NCBI RefSeq assembly: GCF_001751255.1 | Contig: NZ_LJGW01000377.1 | Span: forward strand, 33,054-97,053 | Direction: 5' to 3' | Length of the DNA: 64,000 bases | From: Streptomyces nanshensis | GTDB taxonomy: Bacteria > Actinomycetota > Actinomycetes > Streptomycetales > Streptomycetaceae | Part shown: in pieces, positions 40,569 to 48,090 of the stretch | Layout: each line of letters begins with the position of its first letter | Numbering within the stretch: the stretch's first letter is position 1 | The notes under the pieces: generated by a model | Told to the model about the DNA's origin: nothing | Seen by the model: the letters and a program-made list of their open reading frames with translations, nothing else | The model's database searches: none | Position numbers and translations under genes: made by a program

Positions 40569-42379
40569 CCGCCCCCGCGGACGTACGGTCCGCTGGTGAC
40601 GAGGTCGATGACGACCTCCGCGATGCCCGCGCGGCCCTCGGCCGCCGCCTGAGCTCCATCATCAACGAGCTCTCGGGCCGGGACAGCGTGCTGTTGGACA
40701 TGGTCTGGGACGCGCAGAGGGAGCCCGCGTGGTTCGACCCCGCACGCGTGTGGGTGACCATCAACGGGGCGGTGGCCCTGGCGGATTCCGCGCACCCTGA
40801 CGACGTTGATCCGCTGACCGTCTCCGGCCGCCTGCGGCACCCGGTGATCATCGGGATGTGCGGGCACGAGGCCGCCCACGCCCGCAGCACCCGCTGGTCC
40901 GCGTGGCCGCGGACTGCCGGGCGTGCTGCGGTGCGCGCGGCCGTGCTGCTGGAGGAGCCGCGCATCGAGGCGCGGCACCTCCAGGAGCGGCCAGGTGACC
41001 GCGTGTTCCTGCGCGCGGCGGCCCGGCACATCGTGCTTCCGGAGCCGGACGACGCGTCAGCGGTCGGGGACCGGTGGCGGGCAGCTACGGGCGCTGCGCT
41101 GGTCCTGGGCCGTGTGGACGCGGGCGTACTCACCGAGGCGGAGGTCCGGCCGGTGTATGAGGCGGTGGAGGCCGCCTTGGGCGCCGATGACCTCGCGGCG
41201 CTTCGTGCGCTGTGGCGTGAGGCGCTGGACCTGCGTGACGGCGACCAGGAGGCGTTGCTGTCGGTCGCGCGCCGGTGGGTTGACGTCGTCGGGGCGGAGG
41301 AGGACGAGGACCTGCCGGGCGTCGGCTGCGCTGCTGGCGGCCCGTCTGCCGCAGAGGACGCGGCGGCGGGGTCCGATGGTGACGGGAGTGGCAGCGAGGA
41401 GGCCGCGGGGGACGACGTGTTCGCGTCCGTTGTGGCCTCCGTCGCGGAGGCTGCCTCTACGAGCGCGCAGATCGCTACCGGCGCGCTGCCGGACCCTGAA
41501 CAGGAGCAGCGCGCACAGGAAGAGGCGGCACGGAGGGCGGCGCGGGCAGCGGACGAGGAGGCTGCGCGCGCTGCGGCGCAGAAGGCGTCCCGGCGGGTGT
41601 TCGCGCCCGCGCCGACGTCGGTGCGGGCGCGGCCCCACGATCCGGTGGTGGGACGGCGTGCCCCCACGTCGGATGAGCGGGCTGCCGCCCGGCGCCTGGG
41701 ACGGGCGTTGCGGGAGGCACAGTTCCGCGAGCCGGTGCGCACTCGTGTCTCTTCGGCACTCCCTCCGGGACGGCTCTCCGGTCGTGACGCGATGCTGGGC
41801 GCAGCTCAACGGTCTCTCGGGCTGCCGGTGACGGCGCGGCCCTTCCGGTCGGTGCGGCGTCAGCAGGTGGAGAATCCGCCGGTCGCCTTGGGAGTCGCGG
41901 TGGATGTGTCCGGATCGATGAGGCCCTACACCGGGATCATCGCGTCCACGTCGTGGGTGTTCGCGCACGCTGCACGGGAGGTGGAGGGGGTCGCAGCGAC
42001 GTGTGCCTTCGGTTCGGCTGTCACGCCGATCGTCTCTCCGGGGGTGCCTCCCGCGCAGGTGACGCGGTTCTCCGCGAACGATGGCAATCACCGCTTCACC
42101 GAGGCAGCGAGGGCGCTGGACGGTGCGCTGACGCTGGCGGGCGGAGCCGGAGCGCGGGTCTTGGTGATCGTCTCCGACGGGCACTGGGAGCCTGCGGAGC
42201 GCGGCGGCGGTGCACGGGTCGTCAAGCGCCTGGCGGACTCGGGCGTCCACGTGCTGTGGTTCTGCCTGGACGCTGAGGCGAACGTCCTGTCCGGGGCCCG
42301 CCGCGCGCAGATCGCGCAGGTCTCCGACATTCCCTCGGCTCTGAGCGCTGTGCTCGTGAAGGCGCTGCGCTCGGCTTGA
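40565..42379 (+). CDS. VWA-domain protein with N-terminal HExxH-like metallopeptidase domain
   Basis: 604 aa from GTG at 40565. The N-terminal domain has a zinc-peptidase-like HEAAH in IIGMCGHEAAHARSTRW. The middle is acidic and low-complexity (residues 250-370). The C-terminus is a VWA domain with a MIDAS motif in VDVSGSMRPY, and LVIVSDGHWE completes the metal site. This matches the CobT/DUF2201-type VWA proteins that pair with MoxR ATPases. In other bacteria vWA-MoxR pairs work in metal insertion or in conflict (ternary) systems; here the partner may be the WGR-like protein (inference). Confidence 0.85.
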   Translation: MTAPADVRSAGDEVDDDLRDARAALGRRLSSIINELSGRDSVLLDMVWDAQREPAWFDPARVWVTINGAVALADSAHPDDVDPLTVSGRLRHPVIIGMCGHEAAHARSTRWSAWPRTAGRAAVRAAVLLEEPRIEARHLQERPGDRVFLRAAARHIVLPEPDDASAVGDRWRAATGAALVLGRVDAGVLTEAEVRPVYEAVEAALGADDLAALRALWREALDLRDGDQEALLSVARRWVDVVGAEEDEDLPGVGCAAGGPSAAEDAAAGSDGDGSGSEEAAGDDVFASVVASVAEAASTSAQIATGALPDPEQEQRAQEEAARRAARAADEEAARAAAQKASRRVFAPAPTSVRARPHDPVVGRRAPTSDERAAARRLGRALREAQFREPVRTRVSSALPPGRLSGRDAMLGAAQRSLGLPVTARPFRSVRRQQVENPPVALGVAVDVSGSMRPYTGIIASTSWVFAHAAREVEGVAATCAFGSAVTPIVSPGVPPAQVTRFSANDGNHRFTEAARALDGALTLAGGAGARVLVIVSDGHWEPAERGGGARVVKRLADSGVHVLWFCLDAEANVLSGARRAQIAQVSDIPSALSAVLVKALRSA

Positions 42380-42387
42380 GAGGACCC

Positions 42388-42421
42388 GATGGGCGCCGTA
42401 CCTGAAGGTACGGTGCCCATC
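42388..42421 (+). terminator. strong hairpin after the VWA gene
   Basis: 15-bp stem GATGGGCGCCGTACC / GGTACGGTGCCCATC with one G-T pair and a TGAA loop, 8 bases after the VWA stop. It closes the row that starts at the tRNA-Asp promoter. Confidence 0.8.
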
Positions 42422-42563
42422 CGGATCTTCTGCCGGCCGAATTCGGGCAAGAAGAAAGGGGCAGTGGCCGCGAACGGCGAGTGCCCCTTCAAGTCTGGGA
42501 ACAGAGTAGCACAGCCTTCGCAGGGCCGCTGGGAGGCGATGTTCCGTCCGCTACGGTGCTCCG

Positions 42564-44204
42564 ATGGTCACCCACGCGGCTTCGGATCCCTATGCCCGCC
42601 ACGTCCTGGCCCGCATGGCCGACTACGTCACGGACGAAGGCACTCCGTGGGCGCGCCGGCTCTGGGACATAGGTTCGATCCTGGCGCTGGAGGAACTGTG
42701 GGAAGCCGGGTACTGGGAGGCCCACGGCGTGCTGTCCGGTGCTGCGTGCACCTGGCAGCGGACCCAGCTGACGGCGCTGATCGGCCCGGACCGCGGGCTG
42801 GGCGAGCGTGAGCTGCGCAGAGAGCTCACGCAGCTGCTGAAGCATCCGCTCCCGGACCCCAGCCCCGCTCGCCGCCGCCTGCGAGAGATCATCGAGCACG
42901 CCCGTCCCGGATACCTCGAGCGCTGGGCGACGGTCGTGAACCAGCCGGGCGAACCACAGGTGAAGCCGGAACGCCTCTCCCGCGTCATCAGCGCGCACCT
43001 GCTGGACCTGGGCTACAGCGCAAGCCGGCTACGTACCTGGACGCACAGTCTGGCCCGCGCCGGGGCGTCCACCGGTGACCTCACCGACAGCGCTGTGGAA
43101 CTCGCGCAGGCCTCACCGCGCCCGTTCGAAGTGCTCGTAGCCCTGGAGAAGGCTCCCCGCCGGGACCTCGCCGAAGGCTTGAAGCCCTGGCGTGACAAGG
43201 GCGCCGTCATCGCCTGGCTCCGCGAGAACAGCCACTCCACGCAGGGCGTACGGGCCGGCGGAGGCTTCGTGCACCGGTTCACGGCGATGGACCCCTACAG
43301 CGCAGCCGAACAGGCCCGGCAGCTGCTGGAGCGGCTGACCGCCCGCGCTCAGTTCCTTCGCCGCGACCGGGGGGGCATCGTCCCGCTGCCTCACATCTGG
43401 GTCGCAGGTCACCCTCACGCCATTCCCCTGGCGCCTCCGGCGCGCGGCGCGGACGTCCTCACGCTCGTCAACGAGGGCCACCTCTATCAGGACCCCGGGC
43501 GTGGGAGCCGCATCGACGATGCCCTGGAGCTCGCTGCGTCCCTGAACCGCGGGCCTCTCGCTCCGGCCGTCGCGGGAGGATGGGCGGCTGTGGAGTCCCT
43601 GCTCACCCACCCCGACGACCCGCAGGAGCAGGAGCGCTCGGGTAAGGCGGTTGCCGCGGACCGGCTGGCGGCTGTCATCGCCTGTTCCTGGCCGCGCGCG
43701 GAACTGACGGCCCTGGCGCACCGGCACAAGCCTCAGCAGCCTGACGAGCTGCAGCGCAGCGTCCAGGCATGTACGACGAACCGTGAGCGTGCCCGCCTCG
43801 TGGCTCAGGCGCTGCGCACCGCCGGTGCCGATGTCCTGGACTTCTCCGGCTCCTCGACGAAGTGGAGCGACATTCCGGCCGGACAGCGTATGGCCGACCT
43901 CGTCGGTGGCCCTCGCCGCGTGCTCAGTGATGTCGCTCAGACCTTCCGCATCGCACTTCGGAGGCTCTACCGCACAAGGAATGTGATCTTGCACGGCGGG
44001 GCCACCCGTGGAGTGGCGCTGGAGGCGTCTTTGCGTACGGCGGCCCCGTTAGTCGGAGCAGGCCTCGACCGGTTCGTGCACGCCGTCTACGAGGAGGGTG
44101 TGGCTCCCCTGGATCTGGCGGCGCGTGCCGATGTCGCGCTGTCGCTCGTCGACGGCGAGACGAACCTCGATCTGGTTGATCTCCTTGAGCCCGGCGGGAG
44201 TTGA
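42564..44204 (+). CDS. large orphan protein with C-terminal HEPN-like motif
   Basis: 546 aa from ATG at 42564. Mostly helical. Near the C-terminus LRRLYRTRNVILHGGATRG contains R-N-x3-H, the pattern of HEPN RNases (RxxxxH with a polar residue after Arg), in the helical setting expected for Apea-like HEPN domains. The N-terminal half (EELWEAGYWEAHGVLSGAAC, then LREIIEHARPGYLERWATVV) is not recognised; residues 210-300 contain another conserved-looking patch GGGFVHRFTAMDPYSAAEQA. HEPN proteins often cleave RNA in phage defence or toxin systems; no antitoxin (MNT) is next to it. Confidence 0.6.
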   Translation: MVTHAASDPYARHVLARMADYVTDEGTPWARRLWDIGSILALEELWEAGYWEAHGVLSGAACTWQRTQLTALIGPDRGLGERELRRELTQLLKHPLPDPSPARRRLREIIEHARPGYLERWATVVNQPGEPQVKPERLSRVISAHLLDLGYSASRLRTWTHSLARAGASTGDLTDSAVELAQASPRPFEVLVALEKAPRRDLAEGLKPWRDKGAVIAWLRENSHSTQGVRAGGGFVHRFTAMDPYSAAEQARQLLERLTARAQFLRRDRGGIVPLPHIWVAGHPHAIPLAPPARGADVLTLVNEGHLYQDPGRGSRIDDALELAASLNRGPLAPAVAGGWAAVESLLTHPDDPQEQERSGKAVAADRLAAVIACSWPRAELTALAHRHKPQQPDELQRSVQACTTNRERARLVAQALRTAGADVLDFSGSSTKWSDIPAGQRMADLVGGPRRVLSDVAQTFRIALRRLYRTRNVILHGGATRGVALEASLRTAAPLVGAGLDRFVHAVYEEGVAPLDLAARADVALSLVDGETNLDLVDLLEPGGS

Positions 44205-44253
44205 TCCCTTCGCGGAGCGGTGCGCCCGTGCTGCGTCGGGCGGGGAGCCGGGC

Positions 44254-44275
44254 CTGCTGACGCGAAGCGCGTCAG
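44254..44275. terminator. hairpin between convergent genes
   Basis: GCTGACGCG-AAG-CGCGTCAGC, 9-bp perfect stem, placed between the end of the plus-strand 546-aa gene (44204) and the end of the minus-strand gene (44272). It may work for both. Confidence 0.6.
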
Positions 44276-44652
44276 CGCGTTCCGGACTCGGGGAGCGGCA
44301 CGGTCTGCTGCCACGCCCGCACCAGGACCAGTCGCGACCAACGCCACGGGAGAGGTTCCGTGCGCCATCGCATCCTGCGGATGTGCCGCCATGTACCAGG
44401 GGCCAGTTCTGCGCGGTCGTGCACGAAGTCGTACTCCATCGCGCCGACGAGACGCCGGTGGTGCACTCGGGCACACTCCCGGAGAGCGAAGGTGATGCGC
44501 CCGAGGACTTCCCAGGAGTTGACGTACTTCTCGTCGTCCTCGGCCCGCTCATGCCACTGGTAGATCACCAGGTGGCAGTCCTGCCGGCAGTCGTTGAAGG
44601 AGTGTGCCCGTATGCGGGGACGTCGTGTCAGGAGCCGGGGCAAGGGCATCAT
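44272..44652 (-). CDS. small orphan protein, 126 aa
   Basis: Tandem ATG codons at 44652/44649, no strong ribosome-binding site. Helical, with many Arg/Trp (WHERAEDDEKYVNSWEVLGR, then RVHHRRLVGAMEYDFVHDR). The C-terminal Arg/Trp-rich end looks nucleic-acid binding, but no family is recognised. It follows the GNAT-type gene by 17 bases and is probably in its operon. Confidence 0.55.
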   Translation of the reverse strand: MMPLPRLLTRRPRIRAHSFNDCRQDCHLVIYQWHERAEDDEKYVNSWEVLGRITFALRECARVHHRRLVGAMEYDFVHDRAELAPGTWRHIRRMRWRTEPLPWRWSRLVLVRAWQQTVPLPESGTR

Positions 44653-44669
44653 CTGCGGGCCTCTCGTCT

Positions 44670-45725
44670 TCAACGGCTGCTGAGGCGACAGAAGGTGACG
44701 CAGCTCCGCTCCCGGGGCAGGTACTGCCGCTTGTAGCCCCGCTGGCCCTCGGTCTCGAGGGTCAGCCCGAGGCTGAGGAGGGAGAAACCGTCGTCGGTCA
44801 GGTCCTCCGTCAGCCAGCGCAACAGGGCGTGACCTGGGGCGAGTTCGGCGTAGTCGGGGTCCATGGCCGGGAAGAGGGAGTAGCACCGGTCGTCCCGGTA
44901 CAGGCACATCTGCTGAGCGACGACGTGTCCGTCCAACTCGAGAGCGGCGATGAACGCCAGGTCTGCACCGCAGCGTTGCAGGACCGCCGGCCAGGAAGCT
45001 TCGTCGCTGATGAGAACGTTCTCGGTATCCTCCGGCTGTCCGGCCCAGCGTCGTTGCCGCATCTGGGACAACAGGGGGTAGGCGGCAACGAGTTCGTCCG
45101 TACGTCGGCTGCGGCGGTAGACCACGCGCCGCTCGGCGGCCAGTTCTCCCCACTTGCGTGCGCGGCGTCGGTGTTCCCGCCGGGTGGAGCTGGACATGCG
45201 CGCGTAGGCGACGGGTAGCGGGATCTCCGCGCAGCGGGTCGGATCTTGTGTCCAGCCTCTCTGAGCGGAGAGCTGCTGAGCCAGGCCGCTCTCGGCCGGC
45301 ATGTCCGGCACGACCACATCGTGGTCGCGGGCGAGTTCCTTCAGCCCTTCGGCGAGAGCCATCGCAACGGAGGAGTCCGCGGCGTACGGGCCGACGGGCA
45401 AGGTGTACTCCGCATGGGGAGCGCCGAGGGGGTAGACCAAGGCGCGGCGGCCGAGCCGCTGTTCACGTACCAGGGCCACGGCGGCCGCGGGCTCCGTTGC
45501 GGTGCCCGTGACGAGAACCAGGACGCTGGCGGTGGGCGGCAGCTGTGCCGCCCAGGCCGAGAGCCAGGAGGCGGCCTGGTACGGGGTCGCGTCGGGGTCC
45601 TGCCCGTACAGCGTCGGCCACGTCTCGTTCAAGAACTCGAGGGCGCCTTCCCCGGTCAGTGTGCGGAGCGTGATGTCGGACGGAGAAGCGGCCTGATCTG
45701 TATGACGGTCGCGAGTCTCGAGCAT
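44670..45725 (-). CDS. FemAB/CelD-like GNAT acyltransferase
   Basis: 351 aa. The C-terminal half carries the acetyltransferase_6-type core: LRWLTEDLTDDGFSLLSLGL and, before it, AFIAALELDGHVVAQQMCLY and RDDRCYSLFPAMDPDYAELA, which match the A and B motifs of this group. The N-terminal half has the typical ASWLSAWAAQLPP segment. Proteins of this kind transfer amino acids or acyl groups to cell-envelope polymers. Start ATG at 45725. It lies next to a 320-base gene-free stretch containing nothing recognisable (45726-46046). Confidence 0.75.
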   Translation of the reverse strand: MLETRDRHTDQAASPSDITLRTLTGEGALEFLNETWPTLYGQDPDATPYQAASWLSAWAAQLPPTASVLVLVTGTATEPAAAVALVREQRLGRRALVYPLGAPHAEYTLPVGPYAADSSVAMALAEGLKELARDHDVVVPDMPAESGLAQQLSAQRGWTQDPTRCAEIPLPVAYARMSSSTRREHRRRARKWGELAAERRVVYRRSRRTDELVAAYPLLSQMRQRRWAGQPEDTENVLISDEASWPAVLQRCGADLAFIAALELDGHVVAQQMCLYRDDRCYSLFPAMDPDYAELAPGHALLRWLTEDLTDDGFSLLSLGLTLETEGQRGYKRQYLPRERSCVTFCRLSSR

Positions 45726-46046
45726 GACGTCGCCCTCTTCTCTCGGGTGGCAGCGGCGCAGGGGTGAGGCCTGGAGGGACCGAGGGTGTGTGAGAGCGCC
45801 TGTGGACAGATGCCTGCTCTGGGCGCGTACCTGTTCAGACGCTTACCGACCGCCCGTGCGCCGCCCTCGCTCCAGCGGACCGGACGGGCGGCAACTCTCC
45901 TGGCGTGAGGCCCCGTTGAGCGGCCCGAGGCCGTCGGGTGCCCCGGCCCGCATGGAGATCCGGAGTATGCTCCGCGGGCGCTGATGGGGCCGTACGGCCG
46001 CGGCGGGCGAGCCACAGCCAGGCCAGTTCTCCGAAGACGAGATCGG

Positions 46047-46310
46047 TCATGTCTTCTGCGACGGCTTGCGGCGGTGCGATCTGGTCGTCGCGGCGATGCG
46101 CCGCTCACGCAGCCATGCTCGCTTCGCCTTGGACGGGTAGCCCTTGACCCCCAGCAGGCGGTCCGGGCGCTGACGTGTCCGTACGATCGTGCCGACCACG
46201 CGGATCTCGTCGAGTGTGTCGGGCAGCGTCGTCGTGTCCGCTGCCGGGCCGCCGGTCAGGACGAACGCCAGCGCCCGCCCCTCAGAGATCACGTCACGAG
46301 ACACACGCAC
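46047..46310 (-). pseudogene. transposase remnant (IS5-like family, C-terminal part)
   Basis: The translation GGPAADTTTLPDTLDEIRVV, then DRLLGVKGYPSKAKRAWLRE matches the middle of an IS5-type transposase, including a DKGY-like site changed to VKGY, so the catalytic Asp is lost. It lacks both ends and the C-terminal Glu region, and no inverted repeats are seen. It belongs to a different subgroup from the intact element at 4675. Confidence 0.75.
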
Positions 46311-46414
46311 AAGGGCTGCGCCCGACGACTTCGAAGACTCTCAGCAACACGCTCTGAGGCTCACCGAGACTCGTTGCTCGCGCCCACCACAAGGATGTCT
46401 GACGGCCACTCAAG

Positions 46415-46714
46415 TCAGACGGGATCGGTGAACGAGATCGGCTTGCCGGCGGCGCGAGCATAGGCGATCTCCCTGCTCGTGGACTCACCGATGTACCCGC
46501 CGGGGTTGACGACCAGAACCCGGTCAGCCAGGTCGATCTTGCGCAGGTGGAGAGCGTCCAGCGCGGTCTTCTGCTCGTTGGTGACCAACTCGTCTGCTTC
46601 GCCTGGCGCGACGACGATGACACCTGCGAAGGTCAGATCTTGGTTCGCCACACGCATCTCGTCCGCGAACCGGGTAGAGCCGCAGATACACACAATCTCA
46701 GGCCGGTCGGACAC
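46415..46714 (-). CDS. DUF4406/nucleoside 2-deoxyribosyltransferase-like protein
   Basis: 99 aa from GTG at 46714, with AAGGA upstream. The Rossmann-like head VCICGSTRFADEMRVAN and the later VLVVNPGGYIGESTSREIAY, then AAGKPISF match small nucleoside deoxyribosyltransferase-like proteins. The full enzyme family cleaves or exchanges the N-glycosidic bond of deoxynucleosides; short members of unknown activity are common in phages and plasmids. It stands alone on the minus strand. Confidence 0.75.
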   Translation of the reverse strand: MSDRPEIVCICGSTRFADEMRVANQDLTFAGVIVVAPGEADELVTNEQKTALDALHLRKIDLADRVLVVNPGGYIGESTSREIAYARAAGKPISFTDPV

Positions 46715-46934
46715 GGAACAGTCCTTCGGTCGGACGGGAACTGCCGGTGTGCGTGATGACATCACAGACACGGGCCAAGTTTACGCAGTGAGATGGACCC
46801 ATCCGGCTGCAACTTCGCAGGCGGGAGGTGTGGTCCCGACGCGGCACGCTCGGGCGACGACGTTCCCGGCCTGGTCTGTGGCTGTCGCACCTTGTGCTGG
46901 TCGCAGGCGAGGAGCCGTTCGCAGCCGTGGTGGG

Positions 46935-47375
46935 TCAGGTCTGTGGATCGATGTAGTCGATGCCCAGGGCTGCTGCGATGCGCATGGCCAGCGAGCGCGG
47001 CGCGGCCAGGGGGTGCTGGGCGATCCACGCGCACACGGAGGGCGGCAGGTTCGCGGTGTTGGCGGGGTTGTCGGGCAGAGTCGCGTGGCAGACGGTCCAT
47101 CCTTCGTCGTACGACCCGTCCGGGCCCAGCCCCAGGAGTTCGCGGCGTCGCTCGTCGCTGAGTTGTGTGCCGCGTCGGCCGATGCACGTGGTGCACTTGC
47201 CGCTCATGACCCGCACTCTTCGGGTCGCCGGGTCGAAGACGGACGGGGCGGTCGTGTCAGGGTCTACGGCCCGGTCCGGTACTGCGGGGGCTGCGTGCCG
47301 CGGCGCATAGTTGGCCGGGTCCTGGAAGAAGTCCGCCAGGCTGATCAGCCCGTCTTCAGGAGAACCGGTGGGCAT
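46935..47375 (-). CDS. orphan protein with CxxC, downstream of tpg
   Basis: 146 aa from ATG at 47375. GKCTTCIGRRGTQLSDERRR in the middle and GWTVCHATLPDNP later give Cys residues that could form a zinc site, followed by a PPSVCAWIAQHPLA helix. Typical of small actinobacterial element proteins. It begins 37 bases after the tpg stop and may be translated from the same message. Confidence 0.65.
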   Translation of the reverse strand: MPTGSPEDGLISLADFFQDPANYAPRHAAPAVPDRAVDPDTTAPSVFDPATRRVRVMSGKCTTCIGRRGTQLSDERRRELLGLGPDGSYDEGWTVCHATLPDNPANTANLPPSVCAWIAQHPLAAPRSLAMRIAAALGIDYIDPQT

Positions 47376-47411
47376 CGCCTACTCCTTCGTGCGTCGGGAG
47401 GACGGGTTGAC

Positions 47412-48065
47412 TCAGGTCGCGGGCGGAGCAGCCGACGCCGATGACTCGTCGGACGGTCCTGGGCTGCTCTGTGTGTTGGAGGGATTGTCCAAAGGCCGGG
47501 AGGTGGATCGGAAGTGGGTGTCGGACGGCTCGAACGTGAAGTCGCTGCCGACGAACCCCCCGTAGAGGCCTCCGTTGAAGTACCGAGCCACTGCGTCGGA
47601 GACGATCTCCATCGTCTCTTCCTCGGTCGTGGCCACCGCGAGCGCAGCTGCTTCGTCTCCGGTCAGGTCCACCTCGATGTCCCGACGGCGGACGGCGGGC
47701 GAGCCCCGGATCTCGAAGGTGCCGGCACGGCTGACCCTGACCGAGTGGCGGGAGAACGGCCGGCCCCTCATCTGCTCTGCCCGACGCTTCCTGCCTCGGG
47801 CCGTGGTCTGCACGGCAGCGGCGTCGTGCTGCAGACGCTCGGCGTTCTCGCGGGAAGGGCTCTTGATCCGCCCGTCCGCCCACTTCCTGACCGTGCTCCG
47901 GTTGAGACGGTAGTCCGCGGCCATCGCGCCCACGTTCCCCCCGTACTTGCGCTCGAGGACCTGAGCAGCCTGCGTTGTGACGAGCTTGGGGGTCTTCCGG
48001 GACGGGAAGAGGGCCTCTTTCGCAGCGATGAACAAACTCTTGGCAGGGCGCGTTCGGCGGGCCAT
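47412..48065 (-). CDS. tpg: Tpg-like telomere terminal protein
   Basis: 217 aa. Residues 30-75 form an HTH (VLERKYGGNVGAMAADYRL, then NRSTVRKWADGRIKSPSREN), as in the terminal protein Tpg, which becomes covalently bound to the 5' ends of Streptomyces linear replicons. The end VARYFNGGLYGGFVGSDFTF fits the Tpg C-terminal region. The size (Tpg about 185 aa) and the order tap-tpg also fit. The last 45 residues are Ser/Pro-rich and extra. A priming Thr or Ser cannot be identified by eye. It starts 25 bases after the tap stop, in one operon. Confidence 0.75.
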   Translation of the reverse strand: MARRTRPAKSLFIAAKEALFPSRKTPKLVTTQAAQVLERKYGGNVGAMAADYRLNRSTVRKWADGRIKSPSRENAERLQHDAAAVQTTARGRKRRAEQMRGRPFSRHSVRVSRAGTFEIRGSPAVRRRDIEVDLTGDEAAALAVATTEEETMEIVSDAVARYFNGGLYGGFVGSDFTFEPSDTHFRSTSRPLDNPSNTQSSPGPSDESSASAAPPAT

Positions 48066-48090
48066 CGCGGTTCGGGGCTCCTGGTCGTCG

